DNA of 64,000 nt from Cristatella mucedo (GCA_009760855.2 WPIO01000051.1:304001-368000), one strand, 5' to 3'. Shown: positions 25,401-38,097, counted from the stretch's first letter. Notes: generated by a model from the letters alone, not told the origin. Program-made: numbers and translations.

Positions 25401-25814
25401 CGGCCCGGCTCGACGACGCGTCTACGCCGGGAGAAACGAGTCGATCGCTCGCGCAGCAGCAGCTCCGGGCGCGTCCGTCAGCGGCGGCGGTCGCGGCAGC
25501 GGCGGCGGTCGCGGCAGCGGCGGCGCCGCTGGGCGGTGCGGGGTCTAACTCATTAACTTAATTCCGGCTCGGAGCGTGGGACTGCGGTGCCGCGGTCGGC
25601 GCGGTGAGCGCGCGGCGGTCAGAGGAGTGGCGGCTCAATGCTGATGTCGCGTGCACGAAGTGGCTCCGCCGCTGCCAAAAACAGCGATTCGGAGTACTGC
25701 GCACTCCTCGCCGGCCGACGCACTTTGGCCGAACCTTCGCTGAACCGTACGCTAGCTCAGTGCGGCGGCGTGGAGTGGCGACTGCAAGCGTTCGCCAAGC
25801 TCAGAGTATAGCTT
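22443..25814. other. GC-rich region, middle part; no supported gene
   Basis: CpG-rich sequence with AAGATGGCG-type motifs (about 23706 and 24936) and a dense run of GGGC repeats (25293-25325). A 123-codon ATG frame (24498-24869) has no recognised domain. This could be promoter or first-exon sequence of genes whose other exons are outside, but nothing proves it. Confidence 0.45.
25293..25325 (+). other. G-quadruplex-prone GGGC repeat
   Basis: At least six GGG runs spaced by one C, then GAGC, then two more runs. This easily satisfies the usual four-run G4 pattern on the plus strand. Confidence 0.7.
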
Positions 25815-25975
25815 GGTGAGCCGTGATGGCACACTAGGTAAGGCGGTTGCTTTCATGACCTCGGTCCCGAGGTCGTGGGTTCGATTCCTGTGGTGGGCGA
25901 TTCTTTATCGCCACTGCAAGCGGTGGTGATAGCCGTAAAGGCTCTTCTGTACAAAAAGAGGCTGTTTAATCAGCT
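25815..25975 (+). mobile_element. SINE A copy 2, full-length, best preserved
   Basis: A box TGGCACACTAGG at 25827-25838 and B box GGTTCGATTCC at 25878-25888 are at tRNA-like spacing, so an internal pol III promoter is plausible. The body is GATTCTTTATCGCCACTG, GGTGGTGATAGCCGTAAAGG, CTCTTCTGT and a tail ending AATCAGC. It is taken as the reference for this family. A GA tract begins about 110 bp downstream. Confidence 0.85.
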
Positions 25976-26088
25976 AGGATTTTTTTTAAGCTGCACGCTC
26001 CATTACCGACGTTTAAATGGGAAGGGGGCGAGATAGGGAGTGGAGGGGAGGGGATGGGGAGAAAGAGCGAAATGAGGCGAGAAGAGGG

Positions 26089-26397
<309 letters not shown>

Positions 26398-26853
26398 CGG
26401 CGTATTCTACTGGCAAGTATTTGCGAGGAACGAGCGGCCAATATCCCGCCGGAAGATGAGTTCCAGAGCACTTCCAGAGAAGCGGTGCCAATCGTCCGAG
26501 GGTGGTCAATATCCGCGTAGGCGAAAGCCCGGGACCTTGACGGCGCAGCAGCCGCTGGACGACGGCCACCGGTTGGTTACCAGCCGCTAAAATGCTCGCC
26601 CTCTCCCTCTCTCTATCTCCCCGCAGTGGACTCGCACTCACTCGCAGGACGAAAGCAAGTCCTAGCCGTTGGCGAGCACCGACTGAGCGACCGGGCAAGC
26701 GAACTGACGTAGGAGCAGGCGGGGCGGGGGGAGATTCCCTAGGGCACTCCCACTCCGGGCGCCCCCTCCGTGCTTCCCTGCGGAAGAAAGATGGCGCATG
26801 CGGCCAGCGAAGGAGAGGCCGCTTTTGTGGAATGCGCTCGCGCGCTCTCGCTC

Positions 26854-26861
26854 TATAAATA
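26854..26861 (+). promoter_or_regulatory. TATA box
   Basis: TATAAATA matches the consensus and stands out in very GC-rich surroundings. The AAGATGGCG element lies about 60 bp upstream. The expected start site is around 26885. Confidence 0.6.
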
Positions 26862-26923
26862 GGCTCGAGAGCGCCAGCTGGCTGCTGGCATTTATTCCAC
26901 GCGCCTCTGCTCTCTGCGCGGCG

Positions 26924-26993
26924 GCGCGCGAGCCTCGCCGCTGCTGTTCGCGTCGTCGGCGCGCGAACCTCGCCGCTGCTGCTCACGTCGTCG
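26924..26993 (+). repeat. 35-bp tandem duplication
   Basis: Unit 26924-26958 (GCGCGCGAGCCTCGCCGCTG...) is repeated at 26959-26993 with a few substitutions. Confidence 0.85.
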
Positions 26994-27462
26994 GCCCGGA
27001 CCCGTAGCGGAGAACCACCGGCATTCCGGCCTGGTCTAAGGGCTTCCCGCGCGCCACCCAGTGGTCTGTTGTTGCTCGTGAGTCAGCCCCCCCTTCCTGG
27101 CAGGCCACAGCCTTCGTCCGGATCGTGTTGCCAGCAGCGATCGTCGTCCGGACGGAGCCCTCGGAGCCTCCCTCTCGCTGGCGTCGGTGCTTCGGCAGGT
27201 CCTCCCTCCTGCGACGCCCGCGAGCGAGCCTAGCCCCGGAGCGGCGGAAAGGAGGGGGCGGAGTGGTAGAAAGCGCGGCGCGGCGCCGGAGGGCGCCCGA
27301 GGACGACGGGCGACGACGCGGAGGACGAGGCGGTGGGAGGTCATGCGACCCATTCACGGCAACTGCCGGCAGCGGGCGCTCAGCGACGGCGGACGGCGGA
27401 CGGCGGCTGGCAGCTGAGTGGAGCCGAGCGCGGCAGACCTGGCGGAGCTATCGCGGCGGCAG

Positions 27463-27822
27463 ATGCATCGCTGGACGGCGCCCGCTGAGATGCGCGCGCT
27501 GATGCGCCGGTCGGCCAGCGGGGTGCACTCGGCCGCCGTGGCCGCCGCCGCAGTCGGCCGCGGCGCTCGCGAGACGGAGGAGAAGCGAAAGAGCGGGCCT
27601 CCGCTGATGCCCGTCGATCTGCAGAACTCGCGATTCATGCGGCAGAGCATCAGCAACTACGTCACGCAGGCGGCGGACGCGCAGAACAACGTCGTGCGTC
27701 TGCGCCAGCTCACGGAGAGCCTGCGCGCCGCCCAGCTGGCGTCGCTCGCTGCGATCGAGACCGACGACTGCGCTGCGGCGGCGGCCAAGCTCGAGAGCGT
27801 CATGGAGGACGTCGGTTCGTAA
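27463..27822 (+). CDS. small hypothetical protein, 119 residues
   Basis: The first ATG of this open frame is at 27463; the frame runs upstream to 27418 without another ATG. The protein starts MHRWTAPAEM, has an Ala-rich stretch (about 20-30) and a probable helix at about 50-112 (FMRQSISNYVTQ ... RLRQLTESLRAAQL ... LESVMEDVGS). I recognise no family. For it: a TATA box about 600 bp upstream, mixed residue composition unlike the polymeric shadow frames, and a heptad-like Leu/Val pattern suggesting a coiled coil. Against it: all frames are long in this GC-rich DNA. The stop lies inside GGTTCGTAA, which resembles the donor used by the GPCR gene, so the real protein may continue into another exon. 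Confidence 0.4.
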   Translation: MHRWTAPAEMRALMRRSASGVHSAAVAAAAVGRGARETEEKRKSGPPLMPVDLQNSRFMRQSISNYVTQAADAQNNVVRLRQLTESLRAAQLASLAAIETDDCAAAAAKLESVMEDVGS

Positions 27823-28885
27823 TGCGCCAGCGTGCGCGCGCGCGCCGGCAGCACCGGCCGCGGCGGCGACCGGCCGCTCGCCAGTGCCGCGAGAGCGTCC
27901 GGACCGCGGCGGCCGCGCGTCGGAGGGCCGCTAATGAGAGACGAGTTTCGAGCGACGTCTCGCGCGGAACGGGGGCCGCGGCGGACTCGACCGCGCGCTC
28001 CGCTGCGGCGGCGCCAGCGCCGGCGCACGACGCGAAGGTCCCTCACTGTCTGTCGCGCGCATTGTCGCGGGCACCTCGTCTCCGCCAAGCGCTGGTCGCC
28101 CTCGAGACCCGAGAAGGCTCTGGGCGTTCGTTGTGTCCTCGGCGCGCGGCGGCGGCTGCGGCCGACGCCAGCGGCCCGATCGGGTTCGGCGGCGGAGCGC
28201 GAACCCCTCGTTGGCGCGAGCGTTATCTGCAGTATGGAGCGAGTCTCTTTGGTTGGCGGCCGAACGAGCTTTATCAGCGGTCGGCAGCTGCCCTCTGCCA
28301 ACCGGCGCTCTCGCCGCCTTTGTCGCCGCCGCCGGCGCCTCTCGCCGGCGTCCCCAGACGGCGCCGGCGCTGGCGGCGGCTGCGTTCCCGGCACGTTCCC
28401 GTGCTGCTTGGCTGTTGAGCGCCGCACGGCCGCGGGTGCCTGGGATTCGGCTACAGAGCCGACAGTGGGACTCGAGAGCAGTAAGCACTTCTCCTCGAGT
28501 CTTCGCGCGCAACCGGATCGCTCGCGTTCACCTGCAAAAGTGGAAGGATGATCGACAAAGGACTCGCGACTCGCACCTGTGACAATAAGGCGCAGAAAAG
28601 ACAGCGCCGGGTGCGTCCCTCGACGCCCCGGTCTCGCAGGCTTTCTCGGGCTTTCTGAAGCTTTTCGCTGCACTGCCCGAGACCTCTTGCCGCCCTCGCG
28701 CCGATGGCGTGGCCAGCGAGTCCTCCTCCCTGCTTCCGGCAGATACAGGCTTCCGGCAGATGCCGGCTCCGATAACGCGACTCTATGATGGACATTTCCC
28801 GGCGTGGGGCAGGGTCAGGTCAGGTCAGCTACTTCAACTTTCCGACCGTCCTAATGACGGCGTTTCCTGGCATTCGTCAGTTTAA
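27823..28885. other. GC-rich region, right part; no supported gene
   Basis: Very CpG-rich, with Arg/Ala-rich frames on both strands that look compositional. The richness ends near 28800. Confidence 0.5.
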
Positions 28886-29150
28886 CAATAATAATAATAA
28901 ATGTATTTGTATAGCGCCCCTATAGAACTGAATCTGTGTCTAGGCAGTCTGCATATGCTATAAAGGAAGCATGATCGCATGGCAAGTGTCAATGTGCACA
29001 GTGCCAACATGCATAAAATGGTTAATTGGAGCATGCAAAGTGTCAGCGTGCAAATATGGTTAGCGCTAGCATGCACAGTGTCAGCATGCATCGGCACACG
29101 AAAGACAAGTCACAGGGACCCAGAAAATGCTCCTAGAAGCAGGTGCGGCT
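28886..29150 (-). mobile_element. L2-like LINE 3' UTR fragment
   Basis: Minus-strand 3' end: AAT-repeat tail, TATAGCGCCCCTATAGAACT, then the GCATG-rich 3' UTR (repeats of AGCATGCACAGTGTCAGC type) and CACAGGGACCCA near the end of the coding region. Confidence 0.75.
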
Positions 29151-30165
29151 CTTTATAGACGTCAAATTGCCCCGAAGGCATTCCGGACCGACGGGTTACG
29201 GTGCTGAAAACTCTTACCGCCAGCATGTCGAACCCGGCCCTTGGTTCAGAATAGGTGGGATGCTAACCCGCTCGCCCACTGACAATGCAGCAGGACAATC
29301 CAGCTCTGCATTTGACTCTGCTCGTGCCCACGTGCCACTGCAGGGGCGGGGCCACCCAGGTTGTCAAACGTTAATAGTAAACACGTTCGCACGATACCGA
29401 GTGTGTAGAAAGGATACTGGTCGTGCTGATGCGTGCAGTTGCTTGTCTTCTTGCTTGCAATCGGCGGGACTCGAGCGTTTTCGAGCTGGAATTGGCATCT
29501 CGGTCGCCGAGTTGCATTTCACGCCCGAACTCTCTGTAAGGAACGGCAGCGGCTTTTACTTCTGCTCCCGACACAGGGGGGCGGAAGCCCAGCTTCCACC
29601 CCCCTGAGCTCCAGCTCGTGGTTGACCATCTGCCTTCTGCTTGCAATAGGAAGGACAGGAAAAAGCGTAGCTAATGCAGAGTTTATCGACATCAGTGAAC
29701 AGCGCCCCTCGCTGCTCATGTCGTTCAGATGGACCCTTCGAATGAGGCGACAATCAAGCTCTCATTCCGGCCGGTCACGTGCTCTCACCACCCTAGTTCA
29801 GGACTTGGGTGGACAAGCTGAGAAGTGAGCTAGTAGCGTTAGGCTCATCGATGTATCGCCAAAGAGAGAGATCAGCTTTCTCGTGCTGGGCTAGTACCTT
29901 ACAGTTACTAATTACTGTAATCACTTCTGATTATTGTACGCATTACGTATTACGGTGCTGATTTGATTTACTGGTAACTGTACACGTTAAAGTTGATCGT
30001 TACAGTACTTTCCTGATTATCAGCGTACTTGAGATAAGGGTGCTCCTCATTAGCTGGTCTTTTCATTGGGATCGCACCGGTCTGCACGATTGCACGTCAC
30101 GAGTGACATCGCCTTGCACGTTTCTAAGTTAGGGAATAGTTAGATGCACTCGTGGTGGAGCATTT

Positions 30166-30167
<2 letters not shown>
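29151..30167. other. no supported gene
   Basis: A frame of 154 codons at 29143-29607 begins at GTG, not ATG, and has no recognised domain. Confidence 0.45.
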
Positions 30168-30201
<34 letters not shown>

Positions 30202-30255
30202 TATCTCTCTCTCTCTCTCTCTTTCTATCTCCACCCTCTCCTTCTCTCTCACTCA

Positions 30256-30343
<88 letters not shown>

Positions 30344-30399
30344 CCCTTCTCCTTCTCTCTCCCCTTCTTTCGTTCTCCCTTACTCTCTCCCTTTCTCAG
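30168..30399. repeat. compound (GT)n(CT)n microsatellite
   Basis: A (GT)n run of about 30 bp is followed by about 190 bp of CT repeats with small interruptions. Confidence 0.97.
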
Positions 30400-30751
30400 G
30401 TAGGCAAGCAAGCAGGGTCCGTAGCTTGCAGAATAGATAAGCTGACCAGCAGCTGTCATGTGCCTGTGCGTTTTGCAATTTAAAACTTGTAAGGGTTGAG
30501 CTAAAGCCACCGTGGAGGGCATTCCGAATGAAAGTCTTCGGTTGGAGCAGCTCGCTTGTGCTGACGGCTTAGTCGCAAGGGGTCTTTGTGCATTTCAAAT
30601 CAGTCGGCCAGCCTGAATGAGCCAACTAGTAAGCCGAAGGACTTCCGCCGTCTGACCGAGTGGCACTATTCAGTGCACTCTTACTTGGTGGCTTTCCACT
30701 TGATTCGAGGCTGCAGTCAGTCTCATTCACACATTAAAAAAAGTTAATAAT
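30400..30751. other. no gene seen
   Basis: Nothing recognised. Confidence 0.5.
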
Positions 30752-30903
30752 GTAATCCATTTGTATAGAGCCTCAAGAGAACTTAGTCTCTATTCAGGCG
30801 CTTCGCATACGCAACGAGGCTCGAGCCAACGACCCTGGCCATCGAATACATTCACCTTGCCCTCGCTCAGATCGAGCACCTTGACCACTGGGTCAAACCA
30901 GAG
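30752..30903 (-). mobile_element. SINE B copy 1, long subfamily
   Basis: On the minus strand: tRNA-like head starting near TGGTTTGACCCAGTGGTCAA, the extra CAAGGTGAATGTATT block, a B-box-like GGCTCGAGCC, then the LINE-like tail AGCGCCTGAATAGAGACTAA and TTCTCTTGAGGCTCTATACA. Confidence 0.75.
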
Positions 30904-33330
30904 CTGCTTAACCGCCTGTTCCTAAATAGATGGTTCGCATGGTACGCGTGAGCACGATCGTGCACGTATTCGCATGGGAATAAATTGAAATCATTGGCGA
31001 CTGCTGTTCTCAAGACTTGAATGCTGCTGTGGCTAGCTAGATCTCTGAGGCACATCTAGTTATACGATCGAGAGCCGCGGCACGTGATTGAATGGCGCGA
31101 CGAAAGGCTAGAACTGGAAAGCTTCGAAACCTCACGCAGAAGTGTCATCGTAGAGCAGCCAACTGCCCTGTCGCCGTGGCTCCGGCTGCAGGCTCACTCA
31201 TATGGTTGCCAAGACCACGATGAGCGGATGACATCGTAGTTTCATTTTATTTTGAATCGCATGCGGTCTCTGCTGATGTTTACTGCCGTGTGCCACGATT
31301 CCCTAGGATGTCGTTGATTGAGTCGGGCAGGATGCCAAACTAGCACCCCAGCCAGTATACGGCCAGTACAACTGCCGAACCAACCAGCCGAATGAATATG
31401 CCTCTCAACTTGGCTACGCGAGCCACTAGCCAGACGGTTTTCTTTATTTACTCGCATGAAAAAGCACGACTATCGCATGCGTTTGTATCAGAGTTTGACG
31501 GAAATTTTAAACCAGCCTATCGCGTCAAGGACGCTCATTAGTAGAGCTGACTCATTTGAGCAGTTCGGTGGTAATGCGATCTCAACGAAAGCATCCTGCC
31601 ACGTGCCAAGCTAGTCGTGGCCACTGTTCACTGTCTCCGGCAGCTTTTTTGTGTTTGTTTCGACTTACGAGAGGCCAAACGTGAAATTTTCGAAAAGAAA
31701 TTTGAGTCAAGATCCGCATTTTAGTCAAGCTTATTTACGGTTATCAGCACGGGTTGGCCGAAAGAATGGCTTTGGAATTGCAAGCAAAACGACGCAGTAG
31801 CTTTGCTTGGTCACGTGCTCGCTCGCCTTATCGATAGAGCAATGCTCGTAGAAGCTGTTTGGCCCTTGTGGCTGATGCTTTGCATGGTGCGATAGGCACA
31901 CACATGGATGGCCATCTTGACAGTTAGCTATCAACTGCGTCCATGAGTGATGTCTGGTCTTCATCTCTATAGCATCGCCAAAGAGAGCAGCAGCCATTGC
32001 TCTCGTTAGGACATGAATAGAAATTGGCCAATTAAAAATCTCATATTAGGAATGGTGGACGTTGGGGGATTAGGATTCAGCCACCGATAAAAAAGTTGTG
32101 ATTCTCCTTGCTTTAAAGGAAGTTATAAAGCCAGAGCGCACCTGCCATAGTTGCACTGACCTGGAGGCGCTTGATCTGTGCCCTCAAGTGCCTGAAAAAA
32201 AGAAAGGCCAGCTTCAATTCAAATGTGATTCAATAGTCTCGTCTATAAAACAGCAGGAGAGCCTTAGCCGCAATCACTCTCACTTGCAGTGGGCCATACA
32301 GATTTGCTTGCTACATAACTCCTAACTCACGACGTGGGCGCAAAGTTGGAGCAACTAAGCCCTAAGCGTAGACTCAAATCACAGTTTTCTAGATACAGAA
32401 CCCAGGAGGCTACTAGAGGATTGGAATTTAAAACATTTATCTAATCGCACATCCATCTCCTATCAGTTTATACCGGAAAATGACCCATCTATACACACTC
32501 CATTTGCCTGCGCCTAGAAATTCCGTGGGCTGCTAGTTAGGTTGATGGAATTAACAGCTTTGGCCTTTTGCTTCACCATAGACAGTCGGAGACCTTTTTG
32601 TCGGTCATACTAAAGGTCAACACTATTCGCTAAATGTCATCATGATTACTGAAGTCAAGTGGTAATAGTTGAGCGATCCAATTAATATAGACCAGGCTGT
32701 CTCCGCTTACGGTGCTAGCCACGTGAGCAGATTGGATAACCAGATCAGTGAGCAAATATCTCTCTCGATGCGGAATGGCAGTTTAGGTCAGACGTGTTAT
32801 TTGTTTCAACGATAGGCAGCATTCCGCAAAGTTGGTATGCAGGCGCGCGACCATTTGTTTCTGCTAATCAACGGCAGCCAGCACATGTAGTGTGCTGGTT
32901 AAGCTGTCCGTGTTTGTAGACGGTCTGCTCGATCTCGTGGTCCACGGCAGCAGCTCCTGAGCAGAGCTGACGTTTCGGCGGCGGCGGCTGCCGAACCGAG
33001 AGAGGAGCTTCCGCTCAAGCTGCGTCGTCCCCGAGTGACGAGATATGAGCTGAGCTGTCCTATCTCGCCTCTCTCAGTCACTCGTTGTTGTCGCCCGATT
33101 GGCAAGGCATTCGCAGGCAGGCCACGAAAGCACCTCCCGTTTTATCGCCTGCTGGCGAAGGGAGGCGATTGCTGGCCGAACGGGTCCTGCCGTTCATTGT
33201 ACCGTTCTAATGGCACCAAGTGTGCACCGATTGCTGTCGAAGATGTAGCAGCAGCGAGTGGCAGTCAATTCAGAATACACGTTCCTCATTAAATTTTTCG
33301 AAAATACCAAAATGTAAAATTCCTAGAAAG

Positions 33331-33339
<9 letters not shown>
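30904..33339. other. no gene seen
   Basis: Frames up to 88 codons, none with a recognised domain. A GC-richer patch at about 32930-33250 contains no supported exon. Confidence 0.5.
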
Positions 33340-33361
<22 letters not shown>

Positions 33362-33850
33362 GATAACGATACTGCACTTGATAAAGTGCCCTCAGAGAAA
33401 TCAATCACTTTCTAGGCGCTTTACATTTGCTGCAAAAGGAAACACGAATGAATGGTGAGTAATATCACGCTTGATAAACGACATGAATAACAGGGTTAGG
33501 GGTGACATGCACGGGGTCAGCGTGCAAGTGTGGTTAGTGGTAGCATGCACAGTATCAGTAAGCATAAGCACATGAAGGACTAATCACAAGGACCCACTAA
33601 ATGCTGACCTAAATAGGTGTCTTTTTAATTTCTTTTTAAATGTGGTCAAGTCAGGGGATGTTGTGACGCAAGTCGGGAGTGAGTTCCAGGCTTTGTGAGC
33701 AAACAAACTAAATGCACGGTCTCCAAAAGACTGGAGGTTTGTACGAGGTATTGGTAAACTGTTGGATTCCGAAAAGCGGGTGATACGATGCTTGGCCGGC
33801 TGGGGGAGTAGATCTGAGAGATAGGCTGGAGCCAAAAAATGACGTACTCA
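33340..33850 (-). mobile_element. L2-like LINE, C-terminal end and 3' UTR
   Basis: The minus strand encodes MAPAYLSDLLPQPAKH ... FGDRAF ... TFKKKLKRHLFRSAFSGSL (about 33835 to 33587), matching the C-terminus of the 14478-16272 copy. The 3' UTR, hairpin segment and (TTA)n-like tail follow. It is truncated near 33850. Confidence 0.85.
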
Positions 33851-34326
33851 GAGGGAGCTATAAGAAATGTATTATTATTATATTCAGTAGATTAGATCAG
33901 AAGAAGAGGGTTGGTACCTAATATACAGGCATTCTAGAATGTAATCCCCCGATTCGAGCCCATTGGATTTCCATTGACGTTTATACTTAGTTTCATGCAC
34001 ATGTGAGTTATACGCTTTCTCTTCGTTGCTGATGAAGCACATAGTAGCGCCAGAAAATGCATGACAGTTTCAGTTGTAGTAATTCCAACTACCTCGATTA
34101 GAGTGTATCTTATAATAATATTTTCTGCGTCGGTCTTTCTTTCAGTAGGGGTAACCTGCGATATTTATTTATCGTTTTGGAGAACATGCACAAGTAACGG
34201 ATGGTGGTTTCCAAAAGTGCAGCTAAACAGCGTTGTAATGGTTATTTTTGAAAAATATGCAAATCTAAAAGTGAGGCATCTAAAGCAAAACTGGCGGGCA
34301 AGGCGGCAAACACTTTCACATCGTTG
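33851..34326. other. no gene seen
   Basis: AT-rich; an 88-codon frame has no recognised domain. Confidence 0.45.
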
Positions 34327-34460
34327 AACTGGTATGGACCAGTGATTAAGGTGCTCGCTCCGACCAAGGTTTAGCCGAGGTCGTGGGCTCGAGCCCCGCA
34401 GCGTATGTGAAGAGCCTGAATAGAGATTAAGTTCTCCTATGGCACTATACAAACGAGGTA
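34327..34460 (+). mobile_element. SINE B copy 2, short subfamily
   Basis: Head CTGGTATGGACCAGTGATTA, then GGTGCTCGCTCCGACCAAGG, B-box-like GGGCTCGAGCC and the tail GAGCCTGAATAGAGATTAAG, TTCTCCTATGGCACTATACA. It lacks the extra block of the long subfamily. Confidence 0.8.
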
Positions 34461-34558
34461 TATATATCCTAGATAGAAACGGCAATTTATGCTGGAGATA
34501 GGGCCTTCCTTCCTTACAGAAGCTTCCATTGAACTCGAGCTCAATCTGGGCGATTGCT

Positions 34559-34697
34559 AAATCAAAACAGTTTATATTGAAGGTATGAGATTTATTTTTT
34601 ACGTGCTAGAGTAGATAAATTAATACTAAATCAAAACAGTTTATATTTGAAGGTATGCGATTTGGTTTGTATGCGCTATAATAAATAAATTAATACT
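34559..34697. repeat. tandem duplication, about 70-bp unit
   Basis: Unit 34559-34627 starts AAATCAAAACAGTTTATATT and ends AAATTAATACT. Unit 34628-34697 has the same start and end with several internal substitutions. Confidence 0.85.
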
Positions 34698-35565
34698 CTC
34701 TTTCACTCATGTATCCACATGAAGTTGACACCCTGTAGGTTCAAGGTCTACTTCTTGTGAGTAAATGAATCGGGTGGAACCGCTAACTCATTTGCTTGCT
34801 GCGTGTGAACTTTTTTTGGCATTCTACATGGGTGTGATGCAGTCCATGACACCTGGATGAAAATTATATGTTTATTTGACCATTTTATTCCTTGTATTTA
34901 TAAAAAATGACTAGTGGATATAAGGTAGACAGCAAGACTCCGTATTGTTGAAGATTTTGCGTATGATTCCCTCAGTCATTGGCTTTGCTGTACGTAGTAA
35001 AAAATATTTCAAGCCTGTTCCGATTTTGCTCTTATGGTGCCATTAGAGTCGTATTTATGTAAATAGCATTATTATAAGTTGCGTAATAACCTCCGAGTGT
35101 CGAAAATAGCTTTGAACGAAATCGTTATGCTGAAGTCAGAAAGAATTTGAAGAGAGAGGGAACGATAAAGGAGGGTATGAAGAGACGGAGTTTGTAAACG
35201 ATATAGGTGAGATAAAGACATCGTTTGATTTTTAATTTCATTGGGCATTGACTGCCAAGTCAAAATCACGCAGAAAGAAGGTATTTACTAATAACAGTGC
35301 TCGAAATCTAGGACAATACAAAATAGGCTTCCAAAAGTGAGATCATCCTCATGCAAAGGTGACGTATGAGGTTAGCAGGAATGCAGGATGTCAATGACTG
35401 AGGCGCACATAAGCTTGTAGACAATCCGTGCACGTTACTTCCCAGCGTAGGCAAACTAGCACTGACAGGTAGGGTCGTGTTCAACTTGCACGATGCTGTG
35501 CACCCTAAGGCTTCTAGTTACTAGCACTTTGTTACTAGTTACTAGTCGTTACTACTTCGTCGTTA

Positions 35566-35596
35566 CTAATACTATACTAATATAGTATAGTATTAG
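35566..35596. repeat. perfect 14-bp inverted repeat in a self-complementary region
   Basis: CTAATACTATACTA and TAGTATAGTATTAG flank a 3-base loop. Surrounding bases (about 35515-35665) are built from the same TAGTA, ACTAGT and GTTACTAG words on both strands. Confidence 0.9.
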
Positions 35597-36778
35597 TATA
35601 GTATAGTACTATACTAATATAGTAATAATACTAGTCGTTACTAGACTAGTTACTAGTCATATGGTCTTCATAAACTAGTTCCTATTGAGCCTTCGTTCAA
35701 CCTCAACAACTTTGTATGTAGGTGTTTAACGCAGGAGTTCAAACGAAGGAGCTTGCAGTTCAAGAGTCTTGACCGTGGTGCATTGCAGTTCCTGACTACA
35801 CTTGCACCGTATTATCACCTGATCAGCCGACATGTGATATCCGATCTCGTTGCACCCCCAACATGCAAACGGAAGTTGACTATAAGCTCTGGATACCTCG
35901 CCGAACGAGCCCGATCGGCCGGCAGTTCCGCCGAGACTGTTTGGCAAGCGAACGGTAGTGGCTTACGTCTCCGGCCAGTCGCTTGATGGGAACGCCATCG
36001 TGCATTCCAGTCGCTGGCCACTATTCGTCGATTGCAGGGGGAGGGGCAACTGGTGGCTTTCATTGCCGGTCGTACCTCTGAGGAAAGGCTTGACGTTGCT
36101 CCCTCACCGAGAATAGACGTACTCGCTGCCGATGAAAATGGGAGTCCTCCTCCAGTCGAGCTGGCGCTTCCCCTCACGCTCCTTCCTTAGGTTGCTTCAT
36201 TTTACACGTCGAAGCGAAAGCGGCAGGCCAGCTCCCGCTTGGGGCGTGTTCTCGTGCGACACGAGTAGGGGCTCGTTGATTAGCTCATACTGACGCCACC
36301 GATATGAGCACTTTGCAGTGGTAGGGAGAACTGGACACCGAAAAGCTTAACAGGGCTTGAAAAAAAATAAAAGTGAGACTGCCATGGCAGTTCTACATTT
36401 CCGTTCGTCAGTCCTCAAATCGTTCGTGCACGGCAGCACCGTGCATTTGGCGGCGACCCGCTGAGCTTGGCGGAGCTCTTCTTTTTCAGGCACTCACTTG
36501 TAAACTGAGTAGGTTTGCTGTCTGGGCGGCAGCCAGCTTTCCGGTACGTTTCATTGATCACTGAACGCACCGGGAAGCAGGCAGAAAACGATCACGATCA
36601 CTTGCTTTCGTAACTACGTGACAGTGATCAACCGGTGTTTCGAATAGTCTGCTGCAGGCCAAGGTTCCATCTTTAACAGCAGTATTTTCAAACCCTTGAA
36701 GAAGAAGATAGCATCTGCAAGCATTTTTAGAGTTGACTAGTTCAAAGTATCGTGTAATGCGGAGTAACCTGAAAAGAG

Positions 36779-36807
36779 CTCTCTGTCTCTCTCTCTGTCT
36801 CTCTCTG

Positions 36808-36894
<87 letters not shown>

Positions 36895-36963
36895 GTCTCT
36901 CTCTCTCTCTGTCTCTGTCTCTCTCTGTCTGTCTCTCTGTCTGTCTCTCTGTCTGTCTCTTCC

Positions 36964-37029
<66 letters not shown>
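36779..37029. repeat. (CT)n microsatellite with CTGT interruptions
   Basis: About 250 bp of CT repeat with (CTGTCT) variants in the middle. Confidence 0.98.
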
Positions 37030-37031
<2 letters not shown>

Positions 37032-37154
37032 GCCTGAGGTGCGAGAAAGTTAGGCTACGTCACCGGCTGAGGAGCGTGGACAGTAATGTGCCATATGATC
37101 CAACTCTTCCTTCTCAATCGGGCATCTCAATTTCCGCTGCACAGTTCAGATAGA

Positions 37155-37280
37155 ATAAAAATAGAATTCCCTTGTGTAGCGCTATGAGAGAACTTAATCT
37201 CTATTCAGGCGTGTCACATATGCCTCCGGGCTCGAGCCCACGACCTCAGCCTTGACCTTGGTCCAGATGGTCTGAGGCGT
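37155..37280 (-). mobile_element. SINE B copy 3, short subfamily
   Basis: Minus strand: GACCAAGGTCAAGGCTGAGG, GTGGGCTCGAGCC, then CGCCTGAATAGAGATTAAGT and TCTCATAGCGCTACACAAG. Confidence 0.75.
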
Positions 37281-37512
37281 CCTTCGATGCGCTTACCCAG
37301 TTTCGACCGACTGCCGCAAGTGGGGGTACGTAACTGCACCGCATTTGTAGGGCCGCCGTCTGAAAAAAACGAACGTGATTCCCCTAATGGGGGAATGCCC
37401 CCTTAAGACTATTCGCCAATCTAATGCTGGTCCCAAGGAAACTCCATCTAGTCGGTGACGACAGACTCCGGATTTCCCGTGACGCATCCAAGAGGAGACA
37501 AGAATCTGAAAC

Positions 37513-38097
<585 letters not shown>

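Larger units (their letters stand above)
26398..27462 (+). other. GC-rich promoter and leader region
   Basis: It contains an AAGATGGCG motif (26788-26796), a TATA box (26854-26861) and a 35-bp tandem duplication (26924-26993) just downstream of the expected start site. If transcription begins near 26885, a leader of about 575 bases would precede the ATG at 27463. Confidence 0.5.
34461..36778. other. no gene seen; AT-rich with repeats
   Basis: It contains a 70-bp tandem duplication (34559-34697) and a self-complementary CTAGT/TATAG region (about 35515-35665). Frames are under 121 codons without recognisable domains. Confidence 0.5.

Noticed and set aside
25815-25888. tRNA gene
   Set aside because: A and B boxes are present, but the sequence does not fold into a full tRNA with a clear acceptor stem and is followed by the repeated SINE body.
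29143-29607. 154-codon frame
   Set aside because: Starts at GTG, has no recognised domain, and overlaps a minus-strand frame.
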